Source: an uncultured Christensenellaceae bacterium
Lineage (GTDB): Bacteria > Bacillota > Clostridia > Christensenellales > Pumilibacteraceae
NCBI GenBank assembly: GCA_910587455.1
Contig: CAJULK010000002.1
Span: 62,001-126,000, forward strand
DNA: 64,000 nucleotides
Direction: 5' to 3'
Part shown: positions 47,566 to 56,408 of the stretch, piece after piece
Layout of the letters: each line of letters begins with the position of its first letter
Numbering within the stretch: position 1 is the first letter of the stretch
Notes under the pieces: model-generated
Told to the model about the DNA's origin: nothing
Seen by the model: the letters and a program-made list of their open reading frames with translations, nothing else
Databases searched by the model: none
Position numbers and translations under genes: made by a program

Positions 47566-48090
47566 ATGAAAAAGACCGCAAATTCGATAACCGCTGCTTT
47601 ATGCGCTGTGCTATTGTGCCTGTCTCTCGTCGGTTGCACACCCGAAACGGAATACGACGGCAAAACGATAACCAAGATCGAAACCGTTCGGACGGAAGGC
47701 ATGGACGCATTTCCCTGTTCGTATTTGCGCACGTTCGACTTCGAAGCGTACACGATCACAGACATGCGCGTCGCCGATCCTAATACAGTCGAAGAGCTTG
47801 TACCCGAAAGCAAGCGCGATCTTTTTAACAATCCCCTGCCCGTCGCAACGTTCGACGGCGATAAAGCCGACGGGTTTGTAAATAAAGCGAAATCGCTCGG
47901 TTTCTACACTTGGAAAGACCGTTATGTAACGACCGAAGAAATTTCGGACATGGGCAGCGAAACCGTTACCGTTTACTTCACCGACGGCACTGTTAAATCC
48001 ACGTATTTATATGCGAAATATCCGCGCCGATACGAAGAAGTAAAATCGACGTTCGGAGAAATCATCGGCGCCGACATGTATATGCGGTAA
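47566..48090 (+). CDS. Putative lipoprotein of unknown function
   Basis: The 174-residue protein has a clear signal peptide (about 1-23) ending in the lipobox LVGC (Cys24 by this start), so it is probably a membrane-anchored lipoprotein. The mature part is mixed beta and charged, with no motif I know. I chose ATG 47566, just after GAGGTGATT, over the in-frame ATG at 47560, which lies too close to the ribosome site. The neighbours are the flavodoxin-like gene upstream and the GrpB fusion gene 26 bases downstream, so co-transcription with the latter is likely. Confidence 0.75.
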   Translation: MKKTANSITAALCAVLLCLSLVGCTPETEYDGKTITKIETVRTEGMDAFPCSYLRTFDFEAYTITDMRVADPNTVEELVPESKRDLFNNPLPVATFDGDKADGFVNKAKSLGFYTWKDRYVTTEEISDMGSETVTVYFTDGTVKSTYLYAKYPRRYEEVKSTFGEIIGADMYMR

Positions 48091-48116
48091 TTCAACACCG
48101 TCGATGGGAGATTTTT

Positions 48117-49043
48117 ATGATAGGTCTTATGCGTAATAAAGTCAAACTGTGCGATCACGACCCGCGATGGGAATCCGAAGCCGAACGAACGATCTCCGTT
48201 CTCAAATCGGTACTCGGCGGCGTAGCCGTCGATATTCGGCATGTCGGCAGCACGTCCGTGCGTTCGATAAAAGCCAAGCCCATAATAGATATAGCCGTAG
48301 CGGTCACCGATTTTCGGGCGCTTCTCGAGCTTAAGGACGCACTGTCGAAAAGAGGGATTCATTACCGTCAAGCGATAGACGCTTCGGGCGAGATCATCCC
48401 GCCGCCCGTAGATTTTTCGACGGTTCGACAACTGCTTTTCGCTTGCGGAAGCTATTGCGACGGCACGGGCAACATTCAAACGCATTTCATACATGCTGCG
48501 CTTGAAAACAGTCCTGAATTTGAAAATTATATAAACTTCCGCGATTTCCTCGCCTCACACCCGCGCGACGCCGAGGCGTATGAAGCGCTTAAAATATCGC
48601 TCGCCGAAAAGTATCCGAACGATCGGCTGTCATACACTTTGGGCAAGGACGCGCTTATAAACCGCATATTCGAAAAGATCCGCGCACGCTCGTATCTCGG
48701 AAAGACCGTCGACATTATCGTAGACAGACCGCTCGGAAGCACGCACCCTACCGATTCGGGAATCGTATACCCTATAAATTACGGCTACATTCCGAATACG
48801 CGCGCAGGCGACGGCGAACCGATAGACGTTTACATTCTCGACGAAAACAAAAGCATCGAGTCTTGCCGCGCGCGAATCATCGCCGTCGTATACAGATCGG
48901 ACGACGAAGAGGACAAACTCATCGCGGCGATAGGCGGCGCGGATTTTTCTCGCGACGAAATAAAAGGTTATATAGATTTTCAAGAACGGTACTTCGATAC
49001 CGAATTGGAATTAGCACGAGATTATCGGCGGCGCTCGGAATGA
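48117..49043 (+). CDS. Fusion of a GrpB (UPF0157) domain and an inorganic-pyrophosphatase-like domain
   Basis: The 308-residue protein has two parts. Residues about 10-170 match GrpB/UPF0157, a nucleotidyltransferase-fold family, with IRHVGSTSV (about 40), KPIIDIAV (about 54) and a C-terminal helix bundle. Residues about 193-305 resemble the core of inorganic pyrophosphatase, with VYPINYGYIPNT (about 222) and the signature DGEPIDVYIL, where the usual DGDPID has Glu instead of Asp. The second domain is shorter than a full pyrophosphatase. The function is unknown; a nucleotide or pyrophosphate-linked activity is possible. The ribosome site GGGAGA lies 5 bases before the ATG. Confidence 0.8.
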   Translation: MIGLMRNKVKLCDHDPRWESEAERTISVLKSVLGGVAVDIRHVGSTSVRSIKAKPIIDIAVAVTDFRALLELKDALSKRGIHYRQAIDASGEIIPPPVDFSTVRQLLFACGSYCDGTGNIQTHFIHAALENSPEFENYINFRDFLASHPRDAEAYEALKISLAEKYPNDRLSYTLGKDALINRIFEKIRARSYLGKTVDIIVDRPLGSTHPTDSGIVYPINYGYIPNTRAGDGEPIDVYILDENKSIESCRARIIAVVYRSDDEEDKLIAAIGGADFSRDEIKGYIDFQERYFDTELELARDYRRRSE

Positions 49044-49067
49044 CGCGATTTGCGTGTTTCCGCCGTT

Positions 49068-49211
49068 TTACCGTCGATCGGTATTTATTCCGTCCGTCAG
49101 CTGCGCCATATTGAAAAATTTTCCTTTATCTCTGACGATGAGCTATATTCCGACGGTCATGGCAAAAACCAAATACGCCGCGTCGAAAAGCAGTTCCGTG
49201 ATTCCCCGCAT
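49068..49211 (-). pseudogene. Probable relic of a membrane protein gene, with an in-frame stop
   Basis: On the minus strand an ATG at 49211 opens a readable hydrophobic N-terminus (MRGITELLFDAAYLVFAMT) that looks like the first helix of a clostridial multi-helix membrane protein. It is broken by an in-frame TAG at 49143-49145. The frame continues past the stop for about 25 codons and ends at TAA 49068-49070. No longer reading frame covers it. I believe a similar N-terminus occurs in a known family but I cannot confirm this without a search. Confidence 0.35.
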
Positions 49212-49243
49212 AACAAATCATTCTTCGATGCTTTGAGGGATAT

Positions 49244-50839
49244 TCAATTAAGCTCGTCGTAAAGCCGCTCATACTCTTTGGCGCTGACGTTCCAAGAAAA
49301 ATCGGTACGCATGGCGCGGTCTACGAGGCTCTGCCATTTGTCGGGATAATACTTATACAGTCCGACGGCGCGGTCTATTGCGTTGAGCATATCGTCGGCG
49401 GCATACCTCGCAAACTTATACCCGTTGCCGAAATCACCGTTATATGCGTCGGTGATCGAATCTTTAAGCCCGCCCGTTTCGCGAACGATCGGGATAGTTC
49501 CGTAACGGCACGCCATCATCTGCGAAAGACCGCACGGCTCGCTCTTGCTCGGCATCAAAAAGATATCCGCGCCTGCGTATATTTTGTGCGAAAGATCTTT
49601 ATTGAACGCAATTACCGCGCACAACTTGTTGCCGTAAAGCTCTTGCATGTGACGGAAATAGTTTTCATAATCGTGATCGCCCGTTCCGAGCACAACAAAC
49701 TGAACGTCGCGCGACAAAATATCGTTCATCGCGGCTTTAACGATATCCAAGCCCTTGTGCGCGGCAAGCCGAGTTATCATGGCGATTATCGGAGTATCGG
49801 GACTGACGGGTAATCCGAGCATTTTTTGCAACTCGGCTTTATCTATCGCTTTCCCCGTTTTGTCATCTGCGGTATAATGCGCGAACAGCGCGGGATTTGT
49901 TTCGGGATTGTACGAGACCGTATCGACGCCGTTGAGTATACCGCGGAGTTTGTGCGTATTCCTTACGAGTATACCGTCGAGAGTGCGCCCGTATTCCCCG
50001 CCGAGTATTTCTTCGGCATAAGTCGGGCTCACGGTCGTAACGCAATCGGAATAGTCTATAGCACCGCGCATGAGATTTATTTCGCCGAAGTGCTCTATAC
50101 TGCCGAACTCGTGCTCGGGAATACCGAATACGTCGCCGATCATACATTTGGCGAACCAGCCTTGATATTCTATGTTGTGAATGGTAAAAACGGTCTTTAT
50201 ACCGCCGTAGCCTTCCGCGCCGTACATATAAAACAGTTTGTAATAAATAGGCACGAGCGCCGTTTGCCAATCGTTGCAATGCAAAACATCGGGCATATAG
50301 TCGAGGCGCGGCAGAATATCGAGCACGGCTTTTGAAAAGAACGCAAAACGTTCGCCGTCGTCGTGATGTCCGTACAAGCCGTTGCGCTTAAAATAATACT
50401 CGTTGTCTATGAAGTAGAATACGGTGTTCCCCTCTTTGAGCCGGAACAGACCGCAATACTGATTGCGCCAAGACAGTTGCACGAACGTCCAACAAACGAA
50501 TTCCAAATCTTTGCGGCGTTCTTGCGGAAAACTGCCGTACAACGGCAGAATGACGCGCGCTTCGTACTTATCGCCGTCGTTAAGCGCGCGCGGAAGGCTG
50601 CCCATGACTTCGCCGAGTCCGCCCGTGCCCGCAAACGGGAACGCTTCGGAACACACGAAAAGTATCTTGCGCTTTTTGCGGTTTAACTTCTCGGCAGACT
50701 GCTGCGTCTTTACTACGGGCTGCGGTTTAACGTCCGATCGATTCGACTTTACTACGGGCGATTTTGCGGACGCGGCGTTTTTTGCGGGCGGTTTTTTTAC
50801 CGCCGATTTTACGGTTTTGTTCTTATTGTCTTCCGACAT
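49244..50839 (-). CDS. glgA: Glycogen synthase (GlgA)
   Basis: GlgA extends glycogen from ADP-glucose. The 531-residue protein begins with an unusual Lys/Ala/Pro/Val-rich tail of about 55 residues, then the GT5 core. The core has the PFAGTGGLGEVMGSLP segment near residue 68, where many GlgA proteins have KTGGL and this one has GTGGL, then LHCNDWQTA, a TIHNIEYQGW stretch and the C-terminal EPCGLSQMMACRYG catalytic region (about 444). The G in place of the first K is common in my memory of clostridial GlgA. I start at ATG 50839, with GGAG upstream. It follows glgD after 23 bases. Confidence 0.93.
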   Translation of the reverse strand: MSEDNKNKTVKSAVKKPPAKNAASAKSPVVKSNRSDVKPQPVVKTQQSAEKLNRKKRKILFVCSEAFPFAGTGGLGEVMGSLPRALNDGDKYEARVILPLYGSFPQERRKDLEFVCWTFVQLSWRNQYCGLFRLKEGNTVFYFIDNEYYFKRNGLYGHHDDGERFAFFSKAVLDILPRLDYMPDVLHCNDWQTALVPIYYKLFYMYGAEGYGGIKTVFTIHNIEYQGWFAKCMIGDVFGIPEHEFGSIEHFGEINLMRGAIDYSDCVTTVSPTYAEEILGGEYGRTLDGILVRNTHKLRGILNGVDTVSYNPETNPALFAHYTADDKTGKAIDKAELQKMLGLPVSPDTPIIAMITRLAAHKGLDIVKAAMNDILSRDVQFVVLGTGDHDYENYFRHMQELYGNKLCAVIAFNKDLSHKIYAGADIFLMPSKSEPCGLSQMMACRYGTIPIVRETGGLKDSITDAYNGDFGNGYKFARYAADDMLNAIDRAVGLYKYYPDKWQSLVDRAMRTDFSWNVSAKEYERLYDELN

Positions 50840-50862
50840 GATTATCTCCGAAATATTATTTT

Positions 50863-51972
50863 TTAGATGACTGCGCACTTTGCTATAAAGTACGGATGAG
50901 TTTCGTGACCTGACAGCGTTCTGCCCTCCAAAATAGTTACGAGTTTATCTGCGATCACGCAGTTAAGCGTGCTGTTCCTGCCTATTACGGAATCTTGGAA
51001 CACTATCGAATCGGTTATCTTCGCACCCTTGGCTATCTTTACTCCGCGGAACAGTATGGAATTTTTGACTTCGCCCTCGATGACGCAGCCGTCGGCTATG
51101 AGCGAATTTGTCACGACCGCTTCGCTGCATATCTTACACGGCGCGCTGTCGCGCACTTTCGTATATATGTTTGCTCCGTCGCGGTAGAACAATTCGTCGC
51201 GTATGCGCTTGTCGAGCAGTTCGAGCGAGTGTTTGTAATAATTGCCTATATTGTCTATATTCGCAAAATACCCCTCTTGCATATATGTGAATATGCGGTA
51301 GTCTTTTGCGCCCTTGACGAGCACATCGCGCGAAAAACTGTTGTAATTGTGCTCTGCGGAATTTTCGATCACGGACAGCAAAAACTTTCTGTTCATTACG
51401 AAAATGTTTGCGAAAACGATTTTTTCGCCGCTCGCTTTATCCGTGTTGATAACTTTGGTAACACGTCCGTCGCAATCGGTTTCGATTATCGTGCGCGGCT
51501 TTTTGTTTACGAGTTCTTTCTTTCGCGCGACTACGGTTATGTCGGCGTGCCTGTCTATATGCGCTTGCACGACGGCGGCGATGTTAATATTGCAAACGTT
51601 GTCGCAATCGCTCATAACGACGTATTCTTCGTCCGAATGGCGCAGAAAAGGCTCTATGTTCCTGATGGCGCCGAGCCGAGAACTGTACGGACCCGTATCG
51701 CCCGCACCGAAAGGCGGAAGCATGATGAGTCCGCCGTTTTTACGCGACAGGTCCCAATGTTTTCCGCTGCCCACGTGATCCATAAGCGATTGATAGTTGG
51801 TTTTGGTTATTACGCCGACCTTGGTTATGCCGCTGTTGACCATGTTGGAAAGAACAAAGTCTATCAGCCTGAACCTACCGCCGAACGGAACCGATCCTAT
51901 CGAGCGCACAGACGTAAGTTCGCCTATATCCTTGTCGTGAAGATTTGCGAATATTATTCCGAGAGTTTTCAT
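50863..51972 (-). CDS. glgD: GlgD subunit of glucose-1-phosphate adenylyltransferase
   Basis: The 369-residue protein is the GlgD-type partner of GlgC. It has the nucleotidyltransferase-like N-terminus but with FANLHDKDIGELTSVRS (about 8-24) in place of the GGxGTRL loop of GlgC. The substrate RFRLIDFVLSN segment and the C-terminal left-handed beta-helix remain. GlgD proteins are often catalytically weak and regulate GlgC in Firmicutes. The ATG overlaps the glgC stop by 4 bases (51969-51972, ATGA), which suggests equal translation of the two subunits. Confidence 0.93.
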   Translation of the reverse strand: MKTLGIIFANLHDKDIGELTSVRSIGSVPFGGRFRLIDFVLSNMVNSGITKVGVITKTNYQSLMDHVGSGKHWDLSRKNGGLIMLPPFGAGDTGPYSSRLGAIRNIEPFLRHSDEEYVVMSDCDNVCNINIAAVVQAHIDRHADITVVARKKELVNKKPRTIIETDCDGRVTKVINTDKASGEKIVFANIFVMNRKFLLSVIENSAEHNYNSFSRDVLVKGAKDYRIFTYMQEGYFANIDNIGNYYKHSLELLDKRIRDELFYRDGANIYTKVRDSAPCKICSEAVVTNSLIADGCVIEGEVKNSILFRGVKIAKGAKITDSIVFQDSVIGRNSTLNCVIADKLVTILEGRTLSGHETHPYFIAKCAVI

Positions 51973-53162
51973 GCCTTTGCGCCTCCGTTTTCTACTATCT
52001 CGCCCGCTTTGAGCTTGGACCCGTCGCGGATAACGGTATTCCTGCCGATCAGCGTTATATGCATTTTATCGGACGTTTCGTCGCCGATCACGGAATCTTT
52101 GCCTATGACGACGTTTTCGTCCACCATGCCGTAATTCATTCTTACGTTCTCTCCGATCACCGACCCTTGCATGACGACGCTGTTTTCCACAACGGCGCCC
52201 GCCTTGACGGTAACGCCCTCGCCGATCACCGAATTTATAACGGTGCCGTATATCTCGCAGCCCGTTGTCATAACGGAGTTCACGAACCTGCCCGATTCGC
52301 CGATATACGACGGCGGCAGAGGTTCGTTTCTCGAGTATATCTTAAACGACGGATCGGCAAGATCGAATACGGGATCGTCGCCCAAAAGATCCATGTTGGC
52401 TTCCCAAAGGCTCGTGACCGTACCGACATCCTTCCAATACCCCGAAAAAGAATATGCGTACAGTGCGCAACCCGCGCCGAGCATTTTGGGTATGATGTTT
52501 TTTCCGAAGTCGTTAACGGACGACTTGTCCGCTTCGTCGGCTATAAGTTCCCTAACAAGGACGTCTTTTTTGAATATGTAAACGCCCATGCTCGCATGGT
52601 TGCTTTTCGGCTGCTTTGGCTTTTCTTCAAACGACGTTATGCGCCCCGTCTTGTCGAAATCCATTATGCCGAATCTGCTCGCCTCGTCTTTCGGCACGTC
52701 TATAACGGCGATAGTGCAATCGGCGTTATGCGAAATGTGTTCGGCGAGCATTTTGGAATAGTCCATCTTGTAAATATGATCTCCAGAAAGAATGAGCACG
52801 TTTTCGGACTCGTATTCGTCGAGAAAATGCATATTCTGATAGATCGCGTTTGCCGTGCCCTTATACCATTCTCCGCCCGCCTTTGCCTGATACGGCGGAA
52901 GCGTATGAACGCCGCCGTAGCTCCTGTCGAGATCCCACGGCTCGCCCGTGCCGACGTATTCGTTGAGAACGAGCGGCTGATACTGCGTCAAAACGCCCAC
53001 CGTGTCTATGCCCGAGTTTGTACAGTTGCTCAGCGTAAAGTCGATAATCCTGTATTTTGCGCCGTACGAAACCGCCGGCTTTGCCACGTTGTTAGTGAGC
53101 GCGTAAAGGCGCGTGCCCTGTCCGCCCGCAAGCAACATCGCGATGCACTTTTTCTTCTTCAT
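51969..53162 (-). CDS. glgC: Glucose-1-phosphate adenylyltransferase (GlgC)
   Basis: GlgC makes ADP-glucose from glucose-1-phosphate and ATP, the committed step of glycogen synthesis. The 397-residue protein has AMLLAGGQGTRLYALT (about 8-23), the KPAVSYGAKYRIIDF segment, the DHIYKMDY stretch (about 130) and a C-terminal beta-helix with hexapeptide repeats. The ribosome site AAGGAG precedes ATG 53162. It leads the glgC-glgD-glgA set, 47 bases downstream of the MBL gene, and is probably transcribed from the galactose operon or an internal promoter. Confidence 0.95.
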   Translation of the reverse strand: MKKKKCIAMLLAGGQGTRLYALTNNVAKPAVSYGAKYRIIDFTLSNCTNSGIDTVGVLTQYQPLVLNEYVGTGEPWDLDRSYGGVHTLPPYQAKAGGEWYKGTANAIYQNMHFLDEYESENVLILSGDHIYKMDYSKMLAEHISHNADCTIAVIDVPKDEASRFGIMDFDKTGRITSFEEKPKQPKSNHASMGVYIFKKDVLVRELIADEADKSSVNDFGKNIIPKMLGAGCALYAYSFSGYWKDVGTVTSLWEANMDLLGDDPVFDLADPSFKIYSRNEPLPPSYIGESGRFVNSVMTTGCEIYGTVINSVIGEGVTVKAGAVVENSVVMQGSVIGENVRMNYGMVDENVVIGKDSVIGDETSDKMHITLIGRNTVIRDGSKLKAGEIVENGGAKA

Positions 53163-53209
53163 ATTCGCTCCTTATTAGACATTACTGCCGTTTATTACTT
53201 GTTTCGTTG

Positions 53210-54043
53210 TCAACCGAGCTCCAACTCGAGTCCGTCGTAAGCCGCTATCGCGCCGCGTTTTTCGGCTTCGGGCGCAAACTCGTCGTAAGTCTGTCCGCCG
53301 TTATGCGAAAAATGATTGAGCACTATTTTCGTGTCGGCGCGCACAAGCCCCATGCCTCTCATTTTTTCCGCCGTATCCATACACGATCCCATGCTCATAT
53401 GCGATCTGGTGTAATCGCCTTTAAGCCCCAAACACCCGGTGCAATCGAGCGAAACGAGATCATACGGCTTTTCTTTTGCGAGCGCTTCCCACGTCTTTTG
53501 CGGAAACAGTCCCGTATCGTTTGCGTAAAGAATACGTTTCCCGTCCACATTGCTTTCGATCGAATATATTACGGGCGAAGTTTCGGGCGCGTGATCCGCC
53601 CACAACGGCAGCACCGTATATTTGCCGCCCGAAACATCGAAGCGTTTCCCTTCCTCCGCGAGCACAACGTCTGCGCGGCTGTTTGCCTGATCGGTCATTT
53701 CTTTTATGAGTTCGTACCCCGATCGGGCGGCGTAAAACATTGCCGTCGCGTGTTCGTGAGAATAACAGTCGCGGGCTATCTCTATATCGCCTACGTAAAG
53801 ATGATCGGAATGAGAGTGCGTTATAAGACATGCCGAAATTTTTCCGAGGTCCAATCCGTAGCGGAGACAGTGCGAAACAGTATCGGCATTGAAGTCGATC
53901 AACAATTCATTGTCTATAAGCGCTTGAGAGCGCGACCGCAAATTTCTGCCGCCGCGCTCTCTCGACTCTACGCAAACACGGCACCCGCAAAACAAGGACG
54001 GAACGCCCTCGAATGCCCCTGTGCCGAGATACTTGATTTTCAT
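53210..54043 (-). CDS. MBL-fold metal-dependent hydrolase (PhnP-like)
   Basis: The 277-residue protein has the metallo-beta-lactamase fold with THSHSDHL (His76, His78, Asp80, His81) and a later His-rich NHFSHNGGQ stretch. Near the N-terminus it has a CGCRVC cluster (about 19-24), as in PhnP-like cyclic phosphodiesterases. The substrate is not known, but a cyclic phosphate ester or nucleotide is typical. I chose ATG 54043, with GGGAG upstream. An in-frame ATG at 54127 would lie before the predicted transcription start, since the promoter is at 54116-54144. The gene sits between the GH36 gene and glgC. Confidence 0.85.
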   Translation of the reverse strand: MKIKYLGTGAFEGVPSLFCGCRVCVESRERGGRNLRSRSQALIDNELLIDFNADTVSHCLRYGLDLGKISACLITHSHSDHLYVGDIEIARDCYSHEHATAMFYAARSGYELIKEMTDQANSRADVVLAEEGKRFDVSGGKYTVLPLWADHAPETSPVIYSIESNVDGKRILYANDTGLFPQKTWEALAKEKPYDLVSLDCTGCLGLKGDYTRSHMSMGSCMDTAEKMRGMGLVRADTKIVLNHFSHNGGQTYDEFAPEAEKRGAIAAYDGLELELG

Positions 54044-54115
54044 GTAATGCTCCCTTAACGGGACGCAAAACCGATCGTCTGTCGCATAATACACGTCCCT
54101 GTCGTTTATGACATT

Positions 54116-54144
54116 ATTATAACACATAATTATGCGATATTCAA
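54116..54144 (-). promoter_or_regulatory. Promoter of the MBL-glgCDA unit
   Basis: On the minus strand TTGAAT (54139-54144) and TATAAT (54116-54121) are separated by 17 bp. This can drive the MBL gene and perhaps glgC-glgD-glgA independently of the galactose operon. Confidence 0.75.
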
Positions 54145-54202
54145 TAGTATTTCGAAATTTTTATCGATATTTGTTTATATCGACATTTTACTCCCAAACG
54201 CG

Positions 54203-56365
54203 TCAGACCGCGTCGATATGCCACGCGAATCCCGTAAAGTCTGGAAGCCTCGGCAACAGCAACCCGGCATGCATAAGCGTCTTTCCGTACGCAGTTATCC
54301 CGAGTTCTTTTACCATGTACTTTTTATCGGGATCGAGCCCTTCGAGCTTAAAGAACATGTCGTAGTCGCACGGTACGCCGTGAAAGCGTTCGCCCGCGAG
54401 ATATGCGTGATTCTTGTCTTTGGATACCAACATTTCGCAGAAATAGTTATCGACGTACGGATTTATGAGTCTGTAAAGATCGCCGCGCAGCACAAGCTCC
54501 GCTATCTTTTTGTAATCTTCGATCTGAGTTTTTACGAGAGCTTTCTCTTTTTCGCAAAGTTTGGACGGATCGAGTTCGTATCCCGTAGTGCCGAGCGACG
54601 CGATTATTCCGCGCGTCGAGAAATCTATTGTTCTCTGAGTTTGATGATTTGGACACGCCGAAACGTGACAGCTCATCGCCGACACGGGATAGCAGAGCGA
54701 AGTACCCCACTGTATCTTCGTGCGCTCGTATGCGTCCGTATCGTCACTCGTCCATATCTGCGGAAAGTAATACAGCATACCGCCGTCGAACCGTCCGCCG
54801 CCGCCGGCACAGCCCTCGAACAGCACGTCGGGGAACTTCGACGTCAGACGTTCGGCAAGATCGTACACGCCGAGGATATATCTATGCGCAAGCTCGCCCT
54901 GTCTTTCCGCATCGAGCGACGCAGAAAAGAACTCGGTAATGTTTCTGTTCATATCCCATTTTACATAAGATATATCGCAGCTTTCGAGAATATCCGAAAC
55001 GACGCGGAATACGTGATCGACGACTTCGCTGCGCGTAAAGTCGAGCACGAGCTGATTTCTGCCGCGGCACGGTTCTACTCCGCGCTTGCCTATGGCGTAA
55101 TCGGGATGAGCACGGTAAAGATCGCTGTCTTCCGATATCATTTCCGGTTCGAACCACAACCCGAATTTCATACCGTTTTTCCTGCAACGCTCCGCTACGG
55201 CAGCGAGTCCGCCGTCCAGCTTTTTCGTATTGACGAACCAATCCCCCAACCCCGAAGTATCGCTGTCGCGCTTGCCGAACCATCCGTCGTCGAGCACAAA
55301 CGTGTCTATCCCGAGCGGCGCGGCGGCGTCGATTATCGAAAACAGTTTTTCTCTGTCGAAGTCGAAATACGTGCCTTCCCAATTATTTATGACTATGGGG
55401 CGGCGCGCAAACGCCTTTTGCCGATTTATTATTCGATCCCTGTAAAAATCGGCAAACTCGCGCGACATATGCCCGAGTCCGTCGGCGCTGTAACACAGTG
55501 CGGCTTGCGGAGTGACGAACGAATCGCCGCCGTCCACCGTCCAAGAAAAACCGAGCTCGTTTATACCGCCCTGTATGCGCAGATTCCCGTCCTGACTGCA
55601 TTCGGCGGTCAAAACGAACGAACCGCTGTATATCAAATTTATGCCGATACACTCCCCCGTACTTTCCGAGCAATTTTTGCGGATAAGCGCCATGAACGGA
55701 TTCATCACGTGCGACGAAGCCGCGCGCGACGATTCGATGCGAACCGTGCCGTGTCCCAACGGCGTAGTTTCGGGGATGCGTTCGTTAGCCCATCTTCCTT
55801 GAAGCCGCATGAAGTCGTAATCGTGATCGGGAAGCGCCGTACAGAACGAATACGCTCTGTCGAGAACGAATTTTTCTTTGCCCGTGTTTTTTATGACGGC
55901 ATTTCTTACCAACACGTCGCTGTCGTCCCAAACGGTGTAGTTAAGCGTGATCTCCGCCGGCGAAAGCTCGTCCTTAAGCGTTACGGCAAGCGTTTTTCCG
56001 CCGCTGCGCGCATGAGGCATACCTGCGACTTCTGGCACTCCGTCGTATATTTTATGCGATTTGTAAAGCAGTCTCGACGCGCAGAAACCGTCCTTGCGAA
56101 CGATTACCGCGGACGGCGCACGGAAATCGCCTCTGCCGTATGCTCCGTACTCAAACGGAACGTAATCCTGCACGTAATCGCGGTTGAGATCGTCGGGCTT
56201 GGGCGAACGTCCGTAAGCACAAACGCGAGTAAGGTACTCGTCGTTCGCTACCGACGCGCCGTAATATACGTTTTGGAGCATGCCCACTTCGTTTACATAC
56301 ATGATGTAGGAAAAAGATTTTCCGTTAAGAGTGAACGTACGTGTTTTTGAGCAATAATCAATCAT
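54203..56365 (-). CDS. Alpha-galactosidase, GH36
   Basis: The 720-residue protein has the GH36 layout: an N-terminal beta-supersandwich, a TIM barrel with the nucleophile Asp471 in YVKWDMNR and the acid/base Asp541 in WTSDDTDA, and a C-terminal beta domain. It has other GH36 marks, such as VINNWEGTYFDF (about 325) and FVLDDGWFGKRD (about 356). There is no signal peptide, so it probably acts in the cytoplasm on imported melibiose, raffinose or stachyose-like sugars. It follows the GH2 gene after 43 bases. Confidence 0.93.
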   Translation of the reverse strand: MIDYCSKTRTFTLNGKSFSYIMYVNEVGMLQNVYYGASVANDEYLTRVCAYGRSPKPDDLNRDYVQDYVPFEYGAYGRGDFRAPSAVIVRKDGFCASRLLYKSHKIYDGVPEVAGMPHARSGGKTLAVTLKDELSPAEITLNYTVWDDSDVLVRNAVIKNTGKEKFVLDRAYSFCTALPDHDYDFMRLQGRWANERIPETTPLGHGTVRIESSRAASSHVMNPFMALIRKNCSESTGECIGINLIYSGSFVLTAECSQDGNLRIQGGINELGFSWTVDGGDSFVTPQAALCYSADGLGHMSREFADFYRDRIINRQKAFARRPIVINNWEGTYFDFDREKLFSIIDAAAPLGIDTFVLDDGWFGKRDSDTSGLGDWFVNTKKLDGGLAAVAERCRKNGMKFGLWFEPEMISEDSDLYRAHPDYAIGKRGVEPCRGRNQLVLDFTRSEVVDHVFRVVSDILESCDISYVKWDMNRNITEFFSASLDAERQGELAHRYILGVYDLAERLTSKFPDVLFEGCAGGGGRFDGGMLYYFPQIWTSDDTDAYERTKIQWGTSLCYPVSAMSCHVSACPNHQTQRTIDFSTRGIIASLGTTGYELDPSKLCEKEKALVKTQIEDYKKIAELVLRGDLYRLINPYVDNYFCEMLVSKDKNHAYLAGERFHGVPCDYDMFFKLEGLDPDKKYMVKELGITAYGKTLMHAGLLLPRLPDFTGFAWHIDAV

Positions 56366-56408
56366 ATCTTTCTCCGATACTATTAAGATAGAATCGTTTT
56401 TGTGCGCG

